A stretch of DNA of 7,044 nt, taken from Fimbriimonadaceae bacterium (lineage in GTDB: Bacteria; Armatimonadota; Fimbriimonadia; Fimbriimonadales; Fimbriimonadaceae). The position numbers and the translations under genes were made by a program. The stretch spans positions 1 through 7,044 of the forward strand of contig JADLGZ010000194.1 in NCBI GenBank assembly GCA_020849075.1, in the 5' to 3' direction. The first letter of the stretch is position 1. Each line of letters starts with the position of its first letter. This document shows, piece after piece, positions 1 through 6,460 of this stretch. Under the pieces are notes generated by a model. The model saw only the letters and a program-made list of their open reading frames with translations, had not been told where the DNA came from and did not search any database.

Positions 1-1671
1 TACGCCAACGTTAACCCGAGCGAAGGCCTGAACGAAATCGAGATGGTCAAGCAATTGTTTGATCAGACCAATGCCGATGCGGCGATGGACGGCCTGCTGG
101 TGGAGAGCGACGGGCAACTCAAGCTCACATACCGGATTTTTGCGAAGGGAACGGATGAGCCCGTCACTGAGGAGACGTTCAGCTTTGATAAAGATGGAGT
201 TTTTTCACCCATGCGCACCATTATTGAAGAGCTTTGTGCTCGGGCGGAGGTGATGCTCCCGGCCGAAGCTCAAACGGACGATGAACTCTTCGGCACCTCA
301 AGTAGCGAAGCCTTTCTTCAGTTCATTGAAGGTTATGATGCCCTCCAGTACATCGAAAAAACCCAAGGTCAGGTCATCAACGAGTTCAACCCAAAGTTTG
401 CCTACGACGCCCTAGGGAAGGCAATCGAACTGGACAAGGATTGGGAAGCTCCCTACGCCACTTTGTTAAACTTGTGTCGCGCCTGCACCCAATTGCGGGT
501 TGGTAGCTCAGACGACCTTGAAGGGGCTCTTAAAAAGGCTATTGAAACGGCTCCTGATGATATTCGAGCCCGGGTTGTTCTGGCTGAGTATTACCAGGCG
601 ACAAATAATCCAGCCAAGTCCCTTGAGCTTCTTGAAGAAGCGCTCAAGTTGGATGGAGATGAACCAGCCATTTATACTCGAATGGGGGTCGCTCAGAACG
701 CCATGGGTCAAGTAGCGGAGGCTGAAACTAGCTTCCAAAAGGCAGTTGACCTTGAGCCAGCGGATAAGCCCAGCATGGGATTCTTGGCTCAAGTCATTGC
801 CAGCCAAGGTCGAGCTCATGAAGTCCCGATGCTGTGGCGCGAAGTTGTTGAGGCCAGTCCTGAGAACTCTCATGCATGGGCCCACTATGGAGCATCGCTG
901 GTCGCTGCTGGCAATGAAGCGGAGGCTCTTCGGGCTTTTGATGAGGGCTTGGAGAAGGCCAAGGAGCCGCTTGTCATTAAGCGTGCTTACGCGCCGGCCC
1001 TGTCTCATGTACAGGAATTTGACAAGGCCATGGACTACTACGAGGATGTCATTGAGATGGCGCCTCAGGATGTGCAGGTGCTGATTGAGTACGCGCAAAC
1101 CCTACAAGCCGCGGGTAGAACCTTTGAGGTCCCCAAAGTTCTTCGTGACGTGCTCGGCGCGAATCCTGACCCCAACACTCGGGCCCAGACCCTAGCTTGG
1201 TTGGTCGAACTTGAACAACCTAAGCGTGTTGAGAGCGTCTCACAGGCTCAAGAGAAGATGAATGCCAATGACTTTGAAGGGGCCGTCAAGATTCTCCGCC
1301 CCATGCGCAATTGGCTCGCCGACTATTGGAAAATGTGGGCCCTCTATGCCGCGGCTCTCAACCGCACGAGCGACCATCGCGAGGCCGAGGAGGCAGCAAA
1401 CCGGCTGATCCAACTGTTCCCCGGCAACGAACTCGGGTTCGCCGAATTGGCCAATGCGCTCGGGCCTCAAGGCAAGCACGAGGAACAATATAATGCGATG
1501 CGCTTTGGCTTGCAGACCATTCCCAACTCCCTGCCAATCGTCATCAATTACGGCTTGGCGGCAAAGCGCTTGGGCAAGACTGATGAGGCGGAGCACATTG
1601 CGACGATGCTGAAGCAAGTGGCCTCTGACAACCCTGAGTTGCAGGAAGTCATCGCAGAACTAGAAAAGTAA
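1..1671 (+). CDS. TPR-repeat protein, 5' end outside the window
   Basis: The reading frame is open from base 1. The 14 codons before the first ATG (base 43) read as ordinary coding sequence and no ribosome site precedes that ATG, so the gene most likely begins upstream. Residue numbers below count from that ATG. Residues 10-75 form a small mixed alpha/beta segment (GLLVESDGQLKLTYRIF, then an acidic helix). It resembles the TolB/FlgO-like N-terminal domain that precedes TPRs in some bacterial proteins; this is inference. From about residue 88 to 540 the protein is a run of helical hairpins with the TPR pattern. The clearest units are near 120-135 (ALGKAIELD), 176-204 (LLEEALKLDGDEP), 208-238 (GVAQNAMGQVAEAETSFQKA), 277-305, 326-342 and 500-530. 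No transmembrane segment or signal peptide is visible in the part present. TPR arrays hold protein partners; no enzymatic domain is seen and the partner is unknown. The gene converges on the MFS-HEAT gene with 7 bases between the stop codons. Confidence 0.85.
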   Translation, partial: YANVNPSEGLNEIEMVKQLFDQTNADAAMDGLLVESDGQLKLTYRIFAKGTDEPVTEETFSFDKDGVFSPMRTIIEELCARAEVMLPAEAQTDDELFGTSSSEAFLQFIEGYDALQYIEKTQGQVINEFNPKFAYDALGKAIELDKDWEAPYATLLNLCRACTQLRVGSSDDLEGALKKAIETAPDDIRARVVLAEYYQATNNPAKSLELLEEALKLDGDEPAIYTRMGVAQNAMGQVAEAETSFQKAVDLEPADKPSMGFLAQVIASQGRAHEVPMLWREVVEASPENSHAWAHYGASLVAAGNEAEALRAFDEGLEKAKEPLVIKRAYAPALSHVQEFDKAMDYYEDVIEMAPQDVQVLIEYAQTLQAAGRTFEVPKVLRDVLGANPDPNTRAQTLAWLVELEQPKRVESVSQAQEKMNANDFEGAVKILRPMRNWLADYWKMWALYAAALNRTSDHREAEEAANRLIQLFPGNELGFAELANALGPQGKHEEQYNAMRFGLQTIPNSLPIVINYGLAAKRLGKTDEAEHIATMLKQVASDNPELQEVIAELEK

Positions 1672-1678
1672 GCGAGCA

Positions 1679-3949
1679 TTACTTGATTGCGGCGCAGGCC
1701 GCCACCAAGAACAGTTCTTCGACTGGTCGTTCGGCCATCATGTCAAAGGGACCTCCTCGAGATCGCAAATTGTGAAGCGCTTTCGCCTCCTCTTCGCGCG
1801 CGAACGCTTCAACCGCCGTTGCTAGCCGCCGGTCCCTCTTGATGCGGGGGGCGAGGTGTTGTAAGAGGGCCGAATCACGGGCCATTCCTTCCAACAGAAG
1901 GAGGCGGTAGACTTCAGGTTCCACACCGAGTAGTCTGGCAATGCCTAGGAGGCACCTTCTGCGCGTGATCATGCTTTCGCCCCTCTCGGCCTCCTGCAGA
2001 ATTAGGGGAATATCACTTTCTTCACCCACGCACCCCAAGGCATAGGCCAGCTCACTGCCGCCCTCGTCCTGGTAGAGGCGGATACCTTCACGCAGGCATT
2101 GGGCGGCTTGGCGAAGCTCCATTTCGCTGACCGCCTCGGCGGCGGCAACGCGAACGCTCGGTAGGGGATCCAGGAGGGCATCCGCAATTTCTTCGGCCGC
2201 ATCCGAATATTCAAGATACCGAAGTCCTTGCAATGCAGCTCGGCGAAGGTCGGGGTCGTCCTTCGCGGCGGCGGCATGGCGGAGAAGCTCCGCACCCTCT
2301 CGGCCGCCAATCTGCCCCAGAGCCCGCGCTGCCGCACGCCGAACTAAAGGTCGAGGTGAGCGCAGATAGCCCCCAAGGACCGGCACTGCCGTTTCATCGC
2401 CCAATCGCCCCAATGCCTCGATCGGCTCTTCCTCCACGAGATCGGGGTGTTCGCGAAGAATATGGAGAAGAGCTTCAACGGCCCCCTCACCTCCGATCTT
2501 GGCAAGAGCCGAGGATGCTTGACGGCGAACGCGGGGGCTTGGGTCGTGGAGGGCCTTGATCACTTCATCGCGGGCGAGGTCCAAGCGTGTGTGGCCAGCA
2601 GTCGCGATGGCATGCCCCCGTTCCACATCGTCGTCAGTGCGAGAAAGAGTCCGCATAGCGCGAATCCCACCCGGGGAAATCCGTGACAACTCGGACAGGG
2701 TGCCCCGGATACTCGTTGAACCATGTTCGCGTACCGGTTGGAGGAACAGCAGGGTCAGCGCCCGCATAATCATAGTGACGATGAACACCCAGTGGTACGC
2801 CGACGCCACACCGACGATCGGGCGCATCTGGGCCATGAAAACCGCACCGAGGAGGGGGGCCAGGGCCCCAACCAAAGCCTGTAGTGCCATACCCGCGCCG
2901 ATATAATTGGCCCGGTCGTCTTCCCGAGCTGTTGCGAGGAGGATATTGAACTGGCACACGGAAATGCCGCCCCAACAGATACCCGCCAGAATATGGCCTG
3001 CTCCGAGAATTGCAGCGTTGAAAAGATCTTCGCCCGGGCGGCAGAAAACCCAGGGGAGGGGGGTGGTTGCGATGCCCACCGTGAGAATCGCCAAGACTGG
3101 CTTGTTACCGTACTTGTCACCAAGAAATCCCCAGATTCGAATCGACGCGACATTCCCAGCCGCGTGACAGATAGCCGTGAACTGGAGAGCTGTCATGCTC
3201 ATCTTGAGCGACTCAAAAGCATAGGCCCCAAACAGATTCCCTGCAAAGCCGGTCGCGAAGACAAAGGCAAACAGGAAGACGAGGGTCTTTCTAAACTCAC
3301 GATCTTGAAAGGGCGTGCCCATCGCACGAATGCCCTCGCGCAGGTTGGATCGAATCGGGCTCTCGCGGACCAACTCGGTCATGCGGTTAAAGTAGAGCTG
3401 GCTGACCAAAGCAAAGACGATCCCCAAGCCAAAGACAATGGCAAAGCCCTGTCGATCGAGTCCTGCCTTACTGAAGCTGTCCAGAATGAAGCCGCCGGCG
3501 AAAGATGCGATCGCGCCAACTACGGCCTGCATCGCATTGCGGCGGCTAAAGAACCATCCGCGTGAATTGGCGGGCACCATCTCGGCAAGCCAGTCATTGT
3601 AAATGGGGCTCACGAGTTGGATGGCAACGGAGGCGAAGCTAACGCAGCCCAGCACGAGAAACAGGTTAACCGTGGCCGGAATAGGTAAGAATGGGGCCCC
3701 AATAAGGGGGATATACAGCAACCGCCATAGTAGCCCGCCGGGTAGCACGAAGCGCTTGTAATAGGGATATCGTCGTCCCCAAATTGCGCCAGGGATTTGG
3801 AGCAGCCCGATCAGGCTGGGGATGGCGGTGAATACACCGATCCAAGCATCACTCCCCCCGAGAAGTTGGATGAACTTGACGATATAGGCTCCGCTGACGA
3901 GTGATGCAAACGCGGTTGCAAGCGCGCTATCAATGTTAGCGACGCGCAA
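1679..3949 (-). CDS. MFS transporter fused to C-terminal HEAT repeats
   Basis: The 756-residue product has two parts. Residues 1-405 are a Major Facilitator Superfamily permease with about 12 hydrophobic helices (approximately 8-29, 36-55, 69-87, 92-114, 138-157, 168-187, 222-244, 252-271, 284-302, 309-335, 346-372, 384-403). The MFS loop motif is well kept in the second half (GFLGDKYGNKPVL, 274-286) and degenerate in the first (GAIWGRRYPYYKR, 54-66). The segment near 119-138 (DWLAEMVPANSRGWFFSRRN) is typical of uncharacterised permeases of this group. Residues 440-720 are cytoplasmic HEAT/PBS-lyase-like helical repeats with the signature DPSPRVRRQASSALAKIG. The substrate cannot be read from sequence; the HEAT part probably binds a protein or stabilises the permease. 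The start used is TTG, with no evident ribosome site. Coding-like sequence (VTNRLDTLRN) continues upstream to an in-frame TAG at 3989-3991, so the N-terminus is uncertain. The PEP-CTERM gene lies upstream, 92 bases away. Confidence 0.88.
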   Translation of the reverse strand: MRVANIDSALATAFASLVSGAYIVKFIQLLGGSDAWIGVFTAIPSLIGLLQIPGAIWGRRYPYYKRFVLPGGLLWRLLYIPLIGAPFLPIPATVNLFLVLGCVSFASVAIQLVSPIYNDWLAEMVPANSRGWFFSRRNAMQAVVGAIASFAGGFILDSFSKAGLDRQGFAIVFGLGIVFALVSQLYFNRMTELVRESPIRSNLREGIRAMGTPFQDREFRKTLVFLFAFVFATGFAGNLFGAYAFESLKMSMTALQFTAICHAAGNVASIRIWGFLGDKYGNKPVLAILTVGIATTPLPWVFCRPGEDLFNAAILGAGHILAGICWGGISVCQFNILLATAREDDRANYIGAGMALQALVGALAPLLGAVFMAQMRPIVGVASAYHWVFIVTMIMRALTLLFLQPVREHGSTSIRGTLSELSRISPGGIRAMRTLSRTDDDVERGHAIATAGHTRLDLARDEVIKALHDPSPRVRRQASSALAKIGGEGAVEALLHILREHPDLVEEEPIEALGRLGDETAVPVLGGYLRSPRPLVRRAAARALGQIGGREGAELLRHAAAAKDDPDLRRAALQGLRYLEYSDAAEEIADALLDPLPSVRVAAAEAVSEMELRQAAQCLREGIRLYQDEGGSELAYALGCVGEESDIPLILQEAERGESMITRRRCLLGIARLLGVEPEVYRLLLLEGMARDSALLQHLAPRIKRDRRLATAVEAFAREEEAKALHNLRSRGGPFDMMAERPVEELFLVAACAAIK
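1790..2632 (-). other. HEAT-repeat region within the MFS fusion
   Basis: This stretch encodes residues of about 440-720 of the fusion protein. Roughly six helical pairs can be picked out, starting near residues 458, 500, 524, 563, 592 and 625. The best units share a D-P-x-P-x-V-R-R-x-A-x-x-A-L-x-x-I-G core: DPSPRVRRQASSALAKIG near 469 and SPRPLVRRAAARALGQIG near 531. A third, weaker unit is DPLPSVRVAAAEAVSEM near 594. Repeats become harder to define after residue 650. Being downstream of the last predicted membrane helix, the region should be on the cytoplasmic side, as is usual for MFS C-termini. Confidence 0.8.
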
Positions 3950-4041
3950 ATTGCGAAGGGTATCAAGTCGGTTGGTGACAGGGATGCTCTATTTTGTCGC
4001 GCAGGATTCCTTCCCTGCCACGTCTGGGCAAAGGAACTACT

Positions 4042-5019
4042 TCAGCCCTTTCGCCTGCGCCGCAATAGCCCCAGAATTCCGGCTCCAATTGCGATCATCG
4101 AGCCCGGCTCTGGGGCAACGACATTGCTTCCGCTCCAATAGCCGCCCACCGGAGCAACAAATGCTGTGGTCGTGTAATTTTGAGTGGTGAAGGTGGCGAT
4201 TCCGGGGACAATGTAGCCTTGGATAACCCTCGAAATCGTGGATGTCGTACCTTGCCCTACGATGAAAAAAGATCCGCCGTGGCCCGCCATGACGCTAGTG
4301 GTGGTCAGGGCCGATGTTGTGCTAAACCCAGAGAGCACCTCCTGCGATGTAGCCCCTGGTGTTATCCCACCAGTCATGGCTACGCGGGCCAAAGACACTT
4401 GATTAGAACTGTTACGATAGGTGAAAACGACGTGACTCGCGCCTCCAAGCGTTACAAATGCCATGCTCGAAAGCGCGGCCGAGCTTGCCGCGTTGGCGCT
4501 AGAGATCAGAAGCGTTTCCGACAGGAAGCCGAGCGTGCTCGAGTATGTTTGGAGGGTGATTCCGTTAGCTGTCGTGCCGAGAACCGCAATCCGGCTTCCG
4601 CCAATTTCGGCAATTGATTGGGCGAACATAGTGCCGGAAACTCCGGCGGAGGAGATCAGCGCCGCACTCACTGGATCGTAACGCCGCAAGACCGCTCCAG
4701 AACTTGCCAGTAACTCGTTCCCGGCCGCCTTTAAGTGGATGGTTTGGGCACTGGCTCCTGTCGTGGAGGTTTGAAACTCACCCGTATAGCCATTGACAAA
4801 GTACGGCAAGCTCCCGGTTTCGCAAACGGCCAGTCGAGATGAAGAATTGTTACCCGATGCCATGCGGCTAGGCGCATTGATGGATCCGAGGTAGACGCGG
4901 TTCACCGGGTCAAACCGATGCACAATGGAACCGCCAGCGTCCGGGATGTACATCATGTCAAACGATGCCGCGACCGAGCCACTAATGGCAAGGTAGGACA
5001 GAAGGGCGAGTAACTTCAT
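4042..5019 (-). CDS. Secreted PEP-CTERM protein with propeller-like repeats
   Basis: The 325-residue product (from the ATG at 5019) starts with a classical Sec signal peptide, MKLLALLSYLAISGSVAA, probably cut near residue 18. It ends with a PEP-CTERM sorting signal: PEP at 303-305, a hydrophobic helix at about 308-319, then RRRRKG. In known systems an exosortase recognises this tail and the protein is processed for export to the envelope or extracellular matrix. No exosortase is in the window. The mature part is rich in Ser, Thr, Gly and Ala. It contains at least two similar blade-like strands, GGSIVHRFDPVNRVYLGSI (29-47) and GAVLRRYDPVSAALISSAG (108-126), which suggests a WD/YVTN-type beta-propeller; this is inference. 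In-frame alternatives are ATG at 5025 (two residues more) and TTG at 5055 (twelve more, adding an Arg-rich stretch unlike a signal peptide). None has a clear ribosome site, and I chose the start that gives the best signal peptide. Confidence 0.87.
   Translation of the reverse strand: MKLLALLSYLAISGSVAASFDMMYIPDAGGSIVHRFDPVNRVYLGSINAPSRMASGNNSSSRLAVCETGSLPYFVNGYTGEFQTSTTGASAQTIHLKAAGNELLASSGAVLRRYDPVSAALISSAGVSGTMFAQSIAEIGGSRIAVLGTTANGITLQTYSSTLGFLSETLLISSANAASSAALSSMAFVTLGGASHVVFTYRNSSNQVSLARVAMTGGITPGATSQEVLSGFSTTSALTTTSVMAGHGGSFFIVGQGTTSTISRVIQGYIVPGIATFTTQNYTTTAFVAPVGGYWSGSNVVAPEPGSMIAIGAGILGLLRRRRKG
4045..4119 (-). other. PEP-CTERM sorting signal
   Basis: The last 25 codons of the secreted protein encode VAPEPGSMIAIGAGILGLL followed by RRRRKG. 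This has all three parts of the PEP-CTERM tripartite signal: the PEP motif, a single hydrophobic helix and a basic cluster at the extreme C-terminus. Known biology: the tail is the substrate of an exosortase and is usually found in didermal bacteria that make an extracellular polymer. The exosortase should be encoded elsewhere in the genome. Confidence 0.9.
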
Positions 5020-5086
5020 CAGCATTAGTCTAACACGAACCCGGCGAGTTACCAAGCAGATAAGACATGAAATTGCCTCAAGTTAG

Positions 5087-5115
5087 GATCTAGCGACGGC
5101 CAAGCACACTAGATC
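5087..5115. repeat. 7-bp inverted repeat over the DUF58 stop
   Basis: GATCTAG at 5087-5093 is matched by its exact reverse complement CTAGATC at 5109-5115, with 15 bases between. The right arm covers the stop codon of the DUF58 gene. The stem is AT-rich and neither strand has a run of T after it, so this is not a standard Rho-independent terminator. It could be a weak 3'-end hairpin, a protein-binding palindrome or chance. Confidence 0.3.
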
Positions 5116-6419
5116 GCCCCCGTTTGCTTGGCATTCCAATAGGCATTCACGAGAGCGGTGGCCAAGCCTTCGGGTTCTGCCTCAATGTGCCGAAGCCCGG
5201 TCAGATTGAGCTCGGCCCGGGCTTGGTCACGGCGCTGGCGGTACCACTCATAGGCGCCAGCTGTGTAGAGGTCGGACGCGGAGTGCACGGGTAGACGGCC
5301 CAACTCTTTGAGTCGAGGATCCATCACCCTCGCGAGAAACCATAGGTGGCGTGTGCGAAGGGGTTTGATTGCCTGCAAGAGTGCCTTTGCTTCACGAGGC
5401 TCATCAACATCGGAGAAGAGCACGACCAGGGCCCGACGGGGCCACCGGCTGGCAAAGGTCTGCATCGCCGCCTGATAGTTCGCTTCAACCGGTGCAGCTG
5501 ACAGATCGTGAATGCCATCCAAGAGCATGTTGATATGAGTCCGCCCGCGGCGCGGAGGGACAAACTTGAGCACTCGTTCGGCGAAGACGATGAGACCGAC
5601 TTGGTCTCCAGCTCGATCCGCAGCATGCATCACCAGGAGGGCGGTGTCCAGAACGTGGTCAATTTTTCTGCGTCCGGCGGCTTCGCTCAGCATATGGCGT
5701 GAAGCATCAATCATGATGAAGACAGCTTGGTTCCGCTCGACTTCGTAATCGCGTACGACGAGCTTGCCCCTCCTGGCCGTCGTCTTCCAGTCAATCCGAC
5801 GAAAGTCATCGTCGGCGTATTCGCGAAGGCTTTCGAACTCGGTACCCTGCCCGCGGTATCGAGTACGCCGCACACCCATGAGTGAGAGCTTGCCGCGCTG
5901 GTTCAGGATGTCGAATTCCTGAATTGCTTTGATGTTTGGGTACACATCAATCGCTTGTTGGGTTGCCAGGCGATGTTGCACCTCGCACAGGCCAAGGGGG
6001 GCCATGAACCTGACGAAAGTCGCGGGGAACATCTCGGCTCCACGTTCCTTGGGGCGAACTTGATAGCGGAAAACCGTTGTTTCACCAGGTTGGAGATCGA
6101 TATGGGTTTCGCGGGGGCTGCTCATGAACGCCGGTGGGCATTCATCGAGAACCTTTCCCTTCATATCGGTGCTTCCTTGATTCTCTAGGACCAGCTCGAC
6201 TATGTTCGCGGCATTGACGCTTAGCACCTCATCCGTTAGGCGCGCAACCCGCAAGCACTTGGGGCTGGGCGTGAGGAATCGTGAAAGGACTAGCCCGGCG
6301 AAAATGATGATATTGTAGAGGAGAACAATGGGCTCAAAACCCGAAACAGCAATTCCGACCAAGGCAAGTGGAATGCCCAGTGCAACCAAGAACCAGAATC
6401 GCTTCGTCGGAACGATCAC
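5109..6419 (-). CDS. DUF58 / VWA-like membrane-anchored protein
   Basis: The 436-residue product begins with two hydrophobic helices (about 8-26 and 30-47), followed by a beta-rich segment (about 55-160) that probably lies outside the membrane domain. The DUF58 signature is at about 184-226: RRTRYRGQGTEFESLREYAD, then DDFRRIDWKTTARR and VVRDYEVERN. A von Willebrand A-like fold follows, with its first strand and metal-site loop at FIMIDASRHM (234-243) and a later strand ending in FSDVDE (335-340). The usual D-x-S-x-S metal motif is altered here to D-A-S-R-H. DUF58 proteins are typically encoded beside a MoxR-type AAA+ ATPase and are thought to act with it in envelope maturation or stress responses; no MoxR gene is visible here. 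The start is GTG, the only start codon after an in-frame TAA just upstream. The ribosome site is weak. The gene is divergent from the acyl-CoA synthetase, and the PEP-CTERM gene begins about 89 bases downstream. Confidence 0.9.
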   Translation of the reverse strand: MIVPTKRFWFLVALGIPLALVGIAVSGFEPIVLLYNIIIFAGLVLSRFLTPSPKCLRVARLTDEVLSVNAANIVELVLENQGSTDMKGKVLDECPPAFMSSPRETHIDLQPGETTVFRYQVRPKERGAEMFPATFVRFMAPLGLCEVQHRLATQQAIDVYPNIKAIQEFDILNQRGKLSLMGVRRTRYRGQGTEFESLREYADDDFRRIDWKTTARRGKLVVRDYEVERNQAVFIMIDASRHMLSEAAGRRKIDHVLDTALLVMHAADRAGDQVGLIVFAERVLKFVPPRRGRTHINMLLDGIHDLSAAPVEANYQAAMQTFASRWPRRALVVLFSDVDEPREAKALLQAIKPLRTRHLWFLARVMDPRLKELGRLPVHSASDLYTAGAYEWYRQRRDQARAELNLTGLRHIEAEPEGLATALVNAYWNAKQTGAI

Positions 6420-6448
6420 GCGCCGATCTTACCGCTTGCCGAAGGGCC

Positions 6449-6453
6449 AAGGG
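6449..6453 (+). promoter_or_regulatory. Probable ribosome binding site of acyl-CoA synthetase
   Basis: AAGGG lies 7 bases before the ATG at 6461 and 4 bases before the adjacent ATG at 6458. The only other candidate, AAGG at 6471-6474, is 13 bases before the internal ATG at 6488, which is too far. This spacing is the reason the start at 6461 was preferred. Confidence 0.4.
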
Positions 6454-6460
6454 CTCCATG

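Noticed and set aside
508..1098. 196-codon open frame on the minus strand inside the TPR gene
   Set aside because: It lies wholly antisense to clear TPR coding sequence, its translation has no recognisable motif or domain, and its composition is what a shadow frame would give.
2993..3565. 190-codon open frame on the plus strand inside the MFS part
   Set aside because: It is antisense to conserved transmembrane segments and its translation is low in hydrophobic patterning and has no motif. I treat it as a shadow frame.
4001..4018. Short hairpin GCAGG...CCTGC between the PEP-CTERM and MFS-HEAT genes as a terminator
   Set aside because: The stem is only 5 base pairs and neither strand has a T-run after it.
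4180..4617. 145-codon open frame on the plus strand inside the PEP-CTERM gene
   Set aside because: The opposite strand has a signal peptide and a PEP-CTERM tail in one frame, which settles the coding strand. This frame shows nothing recognisable.
5020..5108. Possible promoter for the PEP-CTERM gene in the gap after DUF58
   Set aside because: TTGAGG and TATCTG elements can be found on the minus strand, but their spacing (about 14 bases) and match are too poor to call.
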